This document shows positions 40,710-47,541 of a stretch of 64,000 bases of DNA, piece after piece. Under the pieces are notes generated by a model that saw only the letters and a list, made by a program, of their open reading frames with translations, was not told the origin of the DNA and made no database searches. Position 1 is the first letter of the stretch. Every line of letters starts with the position of its first letter. This stretch comes from Streptococcus gallinaceus (GTDB lineage Bacteria > Bacillota > Bacilli > Lactobacillales > Streptococcaceae): positions 1 through 64,000 of the forward strand of contig NZ_JALJXU010000007.1 of assembly GCF_024170225.1 (NCBI RefSeq), in the 5' to 3' direction. The translations under genes were made by a program, and so were the position numbers.

Positions 40710-40965
40710 TTTTTACTAACTACAACAAGCTAAAAAATTGGTTTAATAGACCTATCAAGAAAAACTCTTGAGAAAAATTTTTAATAGTCCTAATTGATGG
40801 CCATCAAACGGACGGATTGAAACAAATATGATGATATGGCGATAAAGGTCATATCTTGCATAGAATTGTTTCGCCGTTTATTTGATGTGCCTTTTGCCAT
40901 ACTCGGCGTTCAATGATCGCTCATATCGTTTCTTTCCGTCTAAGGACGAGAAAGGAAGTACTATT
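40710..40965. other. Divergent gap between cargo operon and mobilization module
   Basis: About 250 bp between the leftward XRE gene and the rightward sigma-like gene. It must hold both promoters. I see a short palindrome (GATGGCCATC, about 40797) and no convincing gene; the frame that extends the sigma-like gene upstream to 40882 lacks a ribosome site. Confidence 0.5.
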
Positions 40966-41415
40966 ATGAGTAACAAAGTTACCGAACGCCGTGAGCGTAA
41001 GATTGAAAAAGCTGTCAAAACTGGAAATTGGAAAGAGGTTGACCGTCTCCTCCAGCAAGAACAAAGCAATGCTGAGCGTCGTGATCGATACCACCATAAA
41101 AAAAGCCTTGAAGAGAATATTTCTCGTAACTACGGCAAACAACGTGAACGCCATGAAATAGTTGCAAGTTCTGATCTGAATCCTCAAGAGGCTCTTGAGA
41201 AAAAAGAAACAGAGCAGGCAGTCAATAAAGCTAAAGAAATTTTAGAGCCTATTGACCGTGAAATTGTTGAAATGGTGGCTGAACAAGGATGTAGCTATAA
41301 GGAAACAGCTCGCTATATTTCTGAACATTACAAAAAAATGAGTGATGTGACCGTCAAATCCCATTATCTAAAAGCTATTAGAAAATTAGCTTCTCTATTG
41401 GAAGACTATTGCTAA
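40966..41415 (+). CDS. Sigma-70 region 4-like DNA-binding protein
   Basis: A 149-residue protein from the ATG at 40966 (MSNKVTERRERK; AAAGGAAG upstream). A long charged, probably coiled-coil N-terminus is followed by a C-terminal helix-turn-helix like sigma region 4 (about 95-145: EPIDREIVEMVAEQGCSYKE...VTVKSHYLKAIRKL). No region 2 is seen, so it is a sigma-like regulator rather than a full sigma factor. First gene of the mobilization module, followed by a terminator. It may act on the duplicated 47-bp promoter-like blocks downstream. Confidence 0.78.
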   Translation: MSNKVTERRERKIEKAVKTGNWKEVDRLLQQEQSNAERRDRYHHKKSLEENISRNYGKQRERHEIVASSDLNPQEALEKKETEQAVNKAKEILEPIDREIVEMVAEQGCSYKETARYISEHYKKMSDVTVKSHYLKAIRKLASLLEDYC

Positions 41416-41420
41416 TACCT

Positions 41421-41453
41421 AAAATCCGGTGTTTTGTAGCACTGGATTTTTTT
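41421..41453 (+). terminator. Terminator after the sigma-like gene
   Basis: AAATCCGGTG / CACTGGATTTT stem (one G-T pair) followed by a T-run. Confidence 0.85.
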
Positions 41454-41470
41454 GCGAAAAAATAAAAAAT

Positions 41471-41517
41471 TTTTCAAAAAACTTTGCGTTTTAGGGTCTA
41501 TTTCTCCTTAGTAATAG
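41471..41517 (+). promoter_or_regulatory. 47-bp promoter-like block, copy A
   Basis: TTTTCAAAAAACTTTGC, 12 variable bases, then ATTTCTCCTTAGTAATAG. The same halves and spacing recur at 43762-43808. Copy A lies about 100 bp before the 41616 gene. Confidence 0.65.
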
Positions 41518-41615
41518 GGAGGTGGTAAACAACTCGATAACCAAAGTCCAGCTCATGACCAAAACCGAGCCTATCGCATTAACATTATTTTCTATAAACA
41601 AGGAGGAATTGCCCT

Positions 41616-41936
41616 ATGGCATTCAAAATGAAAACAACAAAAGGCGGTTACACAACTACATTGGCTGACAAAATCATCAGTCAAAAACAACCGATTTACT
41701 CTCTTAGTACCGAACTTGAACCACAACAACGGTTTGAAGATGGAAAACCAACAGGAGAAATCGTAGCCTACAAAGCATGGTTTGTACAGGAAGGACAAGA
41801 CCCTTTCCAAGTAAAATTTGAAGATACGATTGAACTTCCAGCTTTTCAATCCATGATTCAATTTGACACTCTACAAGCCTGCGAAGTGAAATATAATATT
41901 TACTTCAAAGCTAACAATCTCAAGGAGGTTCGGTAA
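41616..41936 (+). CDS. Conserved mobilization-module protein of unknown function
   Basis: A 106-residue soluble protein beginning MAFKMKTTKGGYTTTLADKI, preceded by AAGGAGG. The position, just before the TcpA-like gene, and general character resemble the DUF961-type small proteins that open Tn916/ICESt3 transfer modules, but I cannot assign the family from sequence. Its stop overlaps the next start codon, so it is co-translated with the ATPase. Confidence 0.7.
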   Translation: MAFKMKTTKGGYTTTLADKIISQKQPIYSLSTELEPQQRFEDGKPTGEIVAYKAWFVQEGQDPFQVKFEDTIELPAFQSMIQFDTLQACEVKYNIYFKANNLKEVR

Positions 41937-43036
41937 TGGCTTCACAATCTCGTGATATGCTGAACCAATCTTTCCTGCAATCTTACTTGCTCCAGAGCCT
42001 GAACATGGCTCTTGGGGCTTTAATGCAGGGAGAAACCAGCTATACTAACTCCTTTAATATCATTATCCAAGAAGACGGCTTTGTCTTCGTCCCTCGCTTG
42101 CCTTGTGCCTATATCCTTGATGATGACTTGTACAAGAAAATCTTTCTAATTGCCAATGCTTCATTATATCCACAGTATACGCTTCTAAAACAAAATGCCA
42201 CCTATTTTGTCCCATTAGAAACAGATGACTTACACATTCAACGTGGACTATTCTTTCCTTGGAAAAAGGGAATTTCAGAACGTTTGGCGATTCCTGATTT
42301 AGATAAATTTTCAGACAGCTTACCACAAGGAAAAATTCCTATCATGAAGCACCTTGAACTCAACCTTGAAAAGGTAAATCACTGGGCTATCGCTGGAAAT
42401 TCAGGATCTGGAAAAAGTTACGCTTTAACGTACTTCTTGAGTATTCTGAAACATATGTCTGACTTGATAATCGTCGACCCTAAGTTTGATACCCCTAGCC
42501 GATGGGCTAGAGAAAATCACATTGCAGTTATACATCCTGTCGAAAACCGTTCCAAATCTGATTTTGTTTCACAAGTCAATGAACAATTAAGCCAGTGTGC
42601 AACTCTCATTCAGAAACGACAAGCTATCTTATATGATAACCCCAACCATCAATTTACTCATCTAACCATTGTCATTGATGAAGTCCTAGCCCTATCAGAG
42701 GGAGTCAATAAGAACATCAAAGAAGCCTTTTTCTCATTACTCTCACAGATTGCCTTGTTGGGACGTGCTACCAAAATCCATCTCTTTTTAGTAAGCCAGC
42801 GTTTTGACCACAATACCATTCCCATTTCAGTAAGGGAACAGCTAAACGTATTATTACAAATCGGAAATATCAATCAGAAGACCACTCAATTCTTGTTTCC
42901 AGACCTAGACCCAGAGGGGATTGTGATTCCAACAGGACATGGGACAGGAATCATTCAAGTTATTGACAATGAACACCCGTATCAAGTCCTACCCTTACTA
43001 TGTCCAACCTATTACACAAAGCGAGGTATCCTATGA
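41936..43036 (+). CDS. TcpA/FtsK-like coupling ATPase
   Basis: Predicted DNA-translocating coupling protein that brings the relaxosome or Rep-bound DNA to a conjugation pore. The 366 residues have an N-terminal region of about 140 residues without obvious membrane helices. The FtsK-type ATPase domain has Walker A GNSGSGKSY (154-162), Walker B LTIVIDE (243-249) and a C-terminal SQRFD-type arginine/sensor region. It is shorter than VirD4-type proteins. The pore would have to come from a co-resident conjugative element. Confidence 0.85.
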   Translation: MASQSRDMLNQSFLQSYLLQSLNMALGALMQGETSYTNSFNIIIQEDGFVFVPRLPCAYILDDDLYKKIFLIANASLYPQYTLLKQNATYFVPLETDDLHIQRGLFFPWKKGISERLAIPDLDKFSDSLPQGKIPIMKHLELNLEKVNHWAIAGNSGSGKSYALTYFLSILKHMSDLIIVDPKFDTPSRWARENHIAVIHPVENRSKSDFVSQVNEQLSQCATLIQKRQAILYDNPNHQFTHLTIVIDEVLALSEGVNKNIKEAFFSLLSQIALLGRATKIHLFLVSQRFDHNTIPISVREQLNVLLQIGNINQKTTQFLFPDLDPEGIVIPTGHGTGIIQVIDNEHPYQVLPLLCPTYYTKRGIL

Positions 43037-43278
43037 CCACTAAAACCTACTTCATGAGAAGTTTCAATCTCATATTATATTTACTACTTATTGCTCCAAT
43101 CTGTTCTATGTTCGGTTGGCTGTTCAATTTTCTTTCCGTTCAATTAACCAATATCTCATTTGTCAATCTGGATACGGTTAAAAACGTTACTGATACCATT
43201 AGTTCTGTTTGTCACGGATTCGCTCTTGTTTCTCTCCTACTAGCCTTATTATTGGCTGGGATAGAGATGATACAATGA
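43033..43278 (+). CDS. Small two-helix membrane protein
   Basis: About 81 residues from the ATG at 43033 (MTTKTYFMRS), overlapping the TcpA-like stop by 4 bp. Two hydrophobic helices (about 10-35 and 58-80) are visible. No family recognised. Position suggests a membrane partner of the coupling ATPase, which has no clear membrane helix of its own. Confidence 0.65.
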   Translation: MTTKTYFMRSFNLILYLLLIAPICSMFGWLFNFLSVQLTNISFVNLDTVKNVTDTISSVCHGFALVSLLLALLLAGIEMIQ

Positions 43279-43638
43279 TTGAAAACAGACAGTCTTTGGA
43301 ATTATTGCCAATCTGTCTATCGTACCTTTTTATTAAGACACTTCCTTTTCCAGCGTGAACGAGTACAGAAGATAAGTAACCTTGAACACCAGACTGTTAC
43401 CACTATCAATCCAATCCATAACGGATTTAACCGAGCTGTTCGCAAGTGTATTGTAGATATACGAAAAGATACCATCGTTATATTTCTAAAAGTCCCTAGA
43501 GACCAACAGGGACAAAAAATCCTAAAGGAGATGGAAGCACAACTGAAAGAAGAGATTGTCAGCCAACACGGCGACTATTATTTCTCTTCTCCTATTCGAG
43601 TTCGTAACCAATTATGGTTCACTGGGCAAAAACGTTAA
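43279..43638 (+). CDS. Hypothetical basic protein of the mobilization module
   Basis: A 119-residue protein with a TTG start immediately after the preceding TGA, so it is translationally coupled. It is basic (Arg/Lys-rich N-terminal half) and looks cytoplasmic; KVPRDQQGQKILKEMEAQLK marks a helical segment. No family recognised; possibly a DNA-binding accessory of the Rep/coupling module. Confidence 0.65.
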   Translation: MKTDSLWNYCQSVYRTFLLRHFLFQRERVQKISNLEHQTVTTINPIHNGFNRAVRKCIVDIRKDTIVIFLKVPRDQQGQKILKEMEAQLKEEIVSQHGDYYFSSPIRVRNQLWFTGQKR

Positions 43639-43644
43639 TCCCTT

Positions 43645-43690
43645 GGGGCTGTGGCTTGCGTTAAGCAAAAGCCAAACAGCCCCCTTTTTT
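43645..43690 (+). terminator. Terminator of the TcpA operon
   Basis: Long hairpin GGGGCTGT-GGCTTGC...GCAA-AGCC-ACAGCCCC followed by TTTTTT. Confidence 0.88.
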
Positions 43691-43707
43691 ATGCTCTATT
43701 CTATCAT

Positions 43708-43741
43708 GACCTATTGGGGTTACTACGACCCCCAATAGGTC
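43708..43741 (+). other. pMV158-type replication/transfer origin (nick hairpin)
   Basis: Perfect 12-bp stem GACCTATTGGGG / CCCCAATAGGTC exposing the loop TTACTACGAC. TACTACG/AC is the RepB nick sequence of the pMV158 plasmid family. It lies about 95 bp upstream of a pMV158-type rep gene. Expected function: rolling-circle replication of the excised circle, possibly also transfer initiation. Confidence 0.85.
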
Positions 43742-43761
43742 AATAATCAACAATCACAAAA

Positions 43762-43808
43762 TTTTCAAAAAACTTTGCATTTGACCTGTCATTTCTCCTT
43801 AGTAATAG
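43762..43808 (+). promoter_or_regulatory. 47-bp promoter-like block, copy B
   Basis: Same conserved halves and spacing as copy A at 41471. It ends 26 bp before the rep start. A possible -35 TTGACC and -10 TAATAG (16-bp spacing) exist only in this copy. Confidence 0.65.
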
Positions 43809-43834
43809 AACCAAAAGAAATGAGGTAACTACCT

Positions 43835-44449
43835 ATGGCAAAAGAACAACGCTCAACCAAATGGACATTTCTCTTCTATGAGGAAAGTGCACCAGAGGAC
43901 TACTTGAATATCTTAGAGGAACTTCATATCCCCTTTATTCTTAGTCCTTGGCATGATAAGGACGTTAATAGACAAACAGGAGAGTTCAAAAAGTCGCACA
44001 AGCACGGTGCTTTCTTCTTTGACTCCCTCAAGAGCTACAAACAAGCATCTGAACTAATCAAGGACAAGCTGAACGGTCCAGCACATGTAGAAGTAGTTAT
44101 GTCGCCTACTGGTTTGCTGGATTACTATACTCATGCGGAGAATCCAGATAAGACACCATACGGCATTGAGGATATTGAAGTCGGTTGTGGCTTTGATTTG
44201 GATAAATTCTTGATGGAGATGAACTCCTCGGATTTTATCCACGAAGTAGTCGATATTATCGAGGAAAATGACTTTACAGAATTTGAAGAGTTGGTTTGGT
44301 ATGCACGAGCAAACAACACCAATTTATTAGGTTCAATCATCGAACGCACCTATTTCTTCGCTAAGTATCTAGATTCACGACGGCATAATCCAAACCGTTA
44401 TCAACAACAAAAAGAAACGTATGATACGGAGGTTGAAGATAATGAATGA
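43835..44449 (+). CDS. rep: Rolling-circle replication initiator, pMV158 (Rep_2/HUH) family
   Basis: A 204-residue HUH endonuclease that would nick the TACTACG/AC hairpin just upstream. Family features: SPWHDKDVNRQTGEFKKSHK followed by HGAFFF (metal-binding histidines, about 38-62) and the tyrosine region LLDYYTHAENPDKTPYG (about 95-112). Length fits pMV158-type RepB. Start ATG with GAGG upstream. It overlaps the excisionase gene by 8 bp. Confidence 0.88.
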   Translation: MAKEQRSTKWTFLFYEESAPEDYLNILEELHIPFILSPWHDKDVNRQTGEFKKSHKHGAFFFDSLKSYKQASELIKDKLNGPAHVEVVMSPTGLLDYYTHAENPDKTPYGIEDIEVGCGFDLDKFLMEMNSSDFIHEVVDIIEENDFTEFEELVWYARANNTNLLGSIIERTYFFAKYLDSRRHNPNRYQQQKETYDTEVEDNE

Positions 44450-44621
44450 TACCCCCCTACTACTAACACGACAACAAGCCTCTGATTTTCTAGGAATTGA
44501 CCCTAAATCATTTGATAAATACATCAGAAGCCATCCTGACTTTCAGTGTTTTATGATTGGTAAGCAAGAGCGTTATCTGAAAACTTATTTAATCACATTT
44601 ATTGAAAATCACTGTGTGTAA
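44442..44621 (+). CDS. xis: Excisionase-like helix-turn-helix protein
   Basis: A 59-residue protein from the ATG at 44442 (MNDTPLLLTRQQASDFLGID), inside the rep 3' end. The MerR-like/HTH_17 pattern (LTRQQASDFLGIDPKSFDKYIRSHPDF) and position before the integrase indicate an excisionase. The 17-bp motif just downstream (44666) with an inverted copy at the left end is its candidate binding site. Confidence 0.8.
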   Translation: MNDTPLLLTRQQASDFLGIDPKSFDKYIRSHPDFQCFMIGKQERYLKTYLITFIENHCV

Positions 44622-44665
44622 CCATCAACGATTGATTAAATCAGATTTTTCATATATCCTATATG

Positions 44666-44682
44666 TGACTAGTCTATTTTAT
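44666..44682. promoter_or_regulatory. Integrase-side copy of element 1's 17-bp inverted motif
   Basis: TGACTAGTCTATTTTAT, perfect reverse complement of 36178-36194, located 30 bp before the integrase start. Confidence 0.7.
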
Positions 44683-44711
44683 CAATCATTTTTTATAGAA
44701 AGGCTGATAAA

Positions 44712-45758
44712 ATGGCAACAATAACAAAACGTGGAAATTCTTTCCGTGCAACTATATCACTCTACAAGAAAGGAGAATATAAACGAGAAACCAAAACATT
44801 CAGCAATAAAAAAGATGCTGAACTCTGGACATTGGAAATGGAGCTTGAAAAAGGACGTGGTAAGAATATCGCTGAGCGCTCTACCCTATTTACCGATTTC
44901 TACCGAAATTGGGTTCATACGGTCAAGAAAAATGATGTCCGTGAGGCTACCTTTATCAACTACAAACGAACACTCGTAGTCGTCGATAACCTTTTTGATG
45001 GTATTCAATTGAAACATCTTGATGACCTCATCATGCAAAAGAAAATTGACCAATATGCAGAAACCCACTCTAAAAAGACGGTTAAAGAGCTTGTCCTTAA
45101 AATCCGTGGTTCTCTGAAATATGCTTACGCTCGTGGATTGATTAGTAATGACTTTGGTCATCTTCTCAAAGCAAAAGGGCAAGAACAACCTAAACGTAAT
45201 ATTCCACTCTCTATTACAGAGTTCAAACAGCTCAGACAATATTGCCTGAGCCACACAGAGGATGAATTTAATATTCTTGTCACCCTCGCACTTGAAACAG
45301 GGGCAAGGCGTGGGGAGCTTCTGGGAATTAAAAAAGAAGATATTTTTAAGTATGGCGTTAAAATTAAACGCTCTATTAGTCCTACTAACGATGACACCCA
45401 ACTCAAAACCAAACACTCCAAACGTGAGATTTCAATCAATAAAGATATTTATGAAGCACTGCTTCAATTAGCTGATACTAAAACTGATTATGTCTTTGAT
45501 TGGAACGGATTCAAACAAGCTGGTCAACTCCAAAAGTTACTCAAACAGTTAGGGCTGAGCAAAACAACTTTCCATGGACTGCGAGACACCCATGCTTCAT
45601 ATCTTTTTTCAAAAGATATTAGTTTAGACTATATTTCTCGTCGCCTTGGTCACAATTCAATCCTGACAACTCAACAATATTATCTGGAACTGATGCCAGA
45701 AAAAAAGCACCAGCAAGATGCCGATGCTTTAAGTCTCTTAAACGACTTATCACTATAA
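44712..45758 (+). CDS. int: Tyrosine integrase of element 1
   Basis: Site-specific recombinase of 348 residues. An N-terminal arm-binding domain (SFRATISLYKKGEYKRETKT) and a SAM-like core-binding domain precede the catalytic domain with R (ETGARRGELLG), HxxR (HGLRDTHAS), H (LGHNSILTT) and the nucleophilic Tyr (TQQYYLEL). Complete. Its right-hand att site starts 57 bp after the stop. Confidence 0.95.
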   Translation: MATITKRGNSFRATISLYKKGEYKRETKTFSNKKDAELWTLEMELEKGRGKNIAERSTLFTDFYRNWVHTVKKNDVREATFINYKRTLVVVDNLFDGIQLKHLDDLIMQKKIDQYAETHSKKTVKELVLKIRGSLKYAYARGLISNDFGHLLKAKGQEQPKRNIPLSITEFKQLRQYCLSHTEDEFNILVTLALETGARRGELLGIKKEDIFKYGVKIKRSISPTNDDTQLKTKHSKREISINKDIYEALLQLADTKTDYVFDWNGFKQAGQLQKLLKQLGLSKTTFHGLRDTHASYLFSKDISLDYISRRLGHNSILTTQQYYLELMPEKKHQQDADALSLLNDLSL

Positions 45759-45759
45759 T

Positions 45760-45777
45760 TAACACCAACTGACACCA
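45760..45777. repeat. Right arm-type repeats of element 1
   Basis: TAACACCAACTGACACCA, the same two units as at 36161-36178 in swapped order. Located directly after the integrase stop. Confidence 0.75.
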
Positions 45778-45814
45778 AAAAGTGTCTGTAAACGTTGGTA
45801 TAATAAGGTTTTGA

Positions 45815-45867
45815 TTAACGTTTTGAGAACTGACTAGCTTTACGAGCTTTCTTAAGACCTGGTTTTT
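45815..45867. repeat. Internal attachment site: 53-bp direct copy of the rpsI 3' end
   Basis: Identical over 53 bp to 54187-54239, which encodes the last 16 residues and stop of ribosomal protein S9. It marks the junction between the two elements. Flanking inverted repeats TAAACGTTGGTATAA (45789) and TAAAATCAACGTTTC (45900) echo those at 36012/36093. Confidence 0.92.
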
Positions 45868-45968
45868 GGCTCATTCTGTTATTTAAATCCAAAACCCTTT
45901 AAAATCAACGTTTCTAAAATGAAAAATCACTAAAATTCTTATTTATAGACAAATATTTAAACCTAAAC

Positions 45969-45987
45969 GGTATCAAAAAGGTATCAA
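45969..45987. repeat. Left arm-type repeats of element 2
   Basis: GGTATCAAAAAGGTATCAA: two GGTATCAA units. The matching right pair is at 54093-54112. Confidence 0.78.
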
Positions 45988-46003
45988 TTTTCTGTAGTTT
46001 CGG

Positions 46004-46018
46004 AGCTTATAAAATAAA
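46004..46018. promoter_or_regulatory. Left-end copy of element 2's TTTATTTTATAAGCT motif (inverted)
   Basis: AGCTTATAAAATAAA. Forward copies are at 52145-52159 and 52859-52873, the latter just before the integrase. The arrangement parallels the inverted motif pair of element 1. Confidence 0.65.
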
Positions 46019-46051
46019 CGAAAGTTATCTCAATCAGTTGGGATTTTTTTA

Positions 46052-46079
46052 TTGACCTTTTTTATGTATATGATATAAT
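46052..46079 (+). promoter_or_regulatory. Promoter of the toxin-antitoxin operon
   Basis: TTGACC and an extended -10 (TGA-TATAAT, 46074-46079) with 16-bp spacing, 30 bp before the antitoxin start. Confidence 0.7.
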
Positions 46080-46108
46080 TAAATAAATTACATAAAGAGG
46101 TACATAAC

Positions 46109-46396
46109 ATGGTTACAGTAGAAAAAAACAGAGCTGTCACATTCCAAGCTAATAAAGAATTGGTAAGCGAAGCAATGACAGTATTAAACAAGAAAAATTT
46201 AACCTTATCATCTGCTTTAAGATTATTCCTTCAAAATGTCGTTGTCACAAATGAGGTTGACTTATTGACCGAAGAGGAGCTAGAGAAAGAAAAACTTTTC
46301 AAGCAATTTCAAGCTGAAATCAACAAAAATATTGAAGATGTTCGTCAAGGGAAATTTTATACCTCTGAAGAAGTGAGGTCTGAACTTGGACTATAA
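46109..46396 (+). CDS. Antitoxin, RelB/DinJ family
   Basis: A 95-residue antitoxin. The N-terminal part (TFQANKELVSEAMTVLNKKN then LTLSSALRLFLQNVVV) is a ribbon-helix-helix of the RelB/DinJ type that binds the operon promoter. The acidic C-terminus would wrap the toxin. It overlaps the toxin gene by 11 bp, typical of such modules. Confidence 0.88.
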   Translation: MVTVEKNRAVTFQANKELVSEAMTVLNKKNLTLSSALRLFLQNVVVTNEVDLLTEEELEKEKLFKQFQAEINKNIEDVRQGKFYTSEEVRSELGL

Positions 46397-46721
46397 GAAA
46401 TATCAGATTATCTATGCTCCTGATGTTTTAGAGAAGTTAAAGGAAATTCGTGATTATATTTCTCAAAACTATTCCTCGACATCAGGTCAGCGTAAAATGG
46501 AGCAAATCATTAGTGACGTAGAAAAACTCGAGGTTTTCCCTGAAGTTGGTTTTGATGCCGATGAAAAATATGGTTCAAAAATCAGTAAGTACCACAGCAC
46601 TAGAGGTTATACCTTAAGTAAAGATTATATTGTCCTATACCATATCGAGGAGGAAGAGAATAGGGTCGTTATTGATTACTTGCTTCCTACTCGAAGCGAC
46701 TATATGAAATTGTTTAAATAA
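46386..46721 (+). CDS. Toxin, RelE/ParE superfamily
   Basis: A 111-residue RelE/ParE-fold protein (YAPDVLEKLKEIRDYISQNY at the N-terminus; YIVLYHIEEEENRVVIDYLL near the end). RelE members cut mRNA on the ribosome and ParE members poison gyrase; sequence alone does not decide. It probably stabilises the element. Confidence 0.87.
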   Translation: MDYKKYQIIYAPDVLEKLKEIRDYISQNYSSTSGQRKMEQIISDVEKLEVFPEVGFDADEKYGSKISKYHSTRGYTLSKDYIVLYHIEEEENRVVIDYLLPTRSDYMKLFK

Positions 46722-46730
46722 CACTCAAAA

Positions 46731-46758
46731 AGCCTTAGCATATTGCCAAGGCTTTTAA
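46731..46758 (+). terminator. Terminator of the toxin-antitoxin operon
   Basis: AAAAGCCTTaGC / GCCAAGGCTTTT hairpin right after the toxin stop; also usable on the minus strand. Confidence 0.8.
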
Positions 46759-46765
46759 AGTGTAG

Positions 46766-46870
46766 TTATCGCAATAAGCAACGCAACGCCTTACTCGACT
46801 GTCTCACAGAACGGCCAAAAAAGCGTAATACAGAAAATGCAATCATCCAACCAAATAGCGTTTTTCTCAT
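46766..46870 (-). CDS. Possible 34-residue hydrophobic/basic peptide
   Basis: Short frame with a strong site GAGGAG eight bases before the ATG. The predicted peptide has a hydrophobic first half (MRKTLFGWMIAFSVLRFFGR) and an Arg/Lys-rich second half. It is convergent with the toxin-antitoxin operon. Could be a small membrane peptide; no family recognised and expression unproven. Confidence 0.45.
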   Translation of the reverse strand: MRKTLFGWMIAFSVLRFFGRSVRQSSKALRCLLR

Positions 46871-46904
46871 AGCGTTATCTCCTCACTAAATATTATACCA
46901 CAGG

Positions 46905-47375
46905 TTACTTCTTACTAGACTTTTTGCGGGCGATTTCCTCACGAATTTTTTTCTGATGAAATTCTATTTTTTCATGAGGAAGCATATTGCGGTAAGTCTT
47001 AATAAAATCATGAAAAATCAAGTATTTCTTATCAGGATTAGTTAAATCCTCTACAAGCTCATTGAACCCTACTTTGAAGGTATCAAGGTCTTCAATGATG
47101 ATATAAAGGTCGAAATCTTTTCGAAGGAAACGAATATTGTAATTATCCATAAGACGTATCTCTAAAACATTGATAGACAAGTCTTTCGTCCAAAATTCCT
47201 GACCTTGTTCATCCTCTAAAATCAACGATTCAATGATATTAAAGGGGTAGGCTGAAGCTAAATAATCTCCAGTTGCTGCTTTGTGGGCAACTTGTAAAAA
47301 CCCTATTAATGCTTTACCAGAAAAGGGGGTAGGCTGTGGGATTTTATAAACGAGTGGTTTGTTTTTATTGGTCAT
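46905..47375 (-). CDS. Hypothetical protein of the mobilization region
   Basis: A 156-residue soluble protein (PLVYKIPQPTPFSGKALIGF near the N-terminus, highly basic C-terminus RKKSSKK). I do not recognise it. It follows the relaxase gene on the same strand, separated by a 166-bp structured region. Confidence 0.65.
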   Translation of the reverse strand: MTNKNKPLVYKIPQPTPFSGKALIGFLQVAHKAATGDYLASAYPFNIIESLILEDEQGQEFWTKDLSINVLEIRLMDNYNIRFLRKDFDLYIIIEDLDTFKVGFNELVEDLTNPDKKYLIFHDFIKTYRNMLPHEKIEFHQKKIREEIARKKSSKK

Positions 47376-47406
47376 TTTCTTTCTCCTTGTTCATTTATTC
47401 CATGGT

Positions 47407-47522
47407 TCTCTTGACAACAAGAAACCTAGTCTTTTTTTAGCCAACGGCGATCGGTCGTCAGCTTTTCAGCCTGCCGACTCGACCCCTTTCAGTCTAAAGC
47501 CGACTAGCTTATTGTCAAGAGA
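47407..47522. other. Large nested inverted repeat, candidate single-strand origin
   Basis: TCTCTTGACAA (47407-47417) pairs with TTGTCAAGAGA (47512-47522). Inside, CTAGTC pairs with GACTAG, and GGTCG with CGACC further in. The 116-nt foldback lies next to a relaxase gene, where rolling-circle plasmids often keep a single-strand origin. I do not see the CS-6 box of ssoA, so the type is undetermined. Confidence 0.5.
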
Positions 47523-47541
47523 CTTTCACGGCATAAAATGC

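Larger units (their letters stand above)
36034..45829. mobile_element. Integrative element 1 (restriction-kinase cargo; IME-like)
   Basis: Bounded by the 15-bp core TTAACGTTTTGAGAA at 36034 and its copy at 45815. The element has its own arm repeats inside both ends, an integrase and excisionase at the right end, a TcpA-like ATPase, a pMV158-type Rep with nick hairpin, and a four-gene cargo operon on the minus strand. There is no mating-pore machinery, so it is best described as a mobilizable rather than self-conjugative element. Confidence 0.85.
45868..46053. other. Left-end control region of element 2
   Basis: No gene. It contains AAAACCCTTTAAAATCAACG (45891 on), a motif similar to the left end of element 1; the arm repeats (45969-45987); the inverted copy of the TTTATTTTATAAGCT motif (46004-46018); and a weak hairpin ATCTCAA / TTGGGAT with a T-run (46028-46050). 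Confidence 0.65.
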
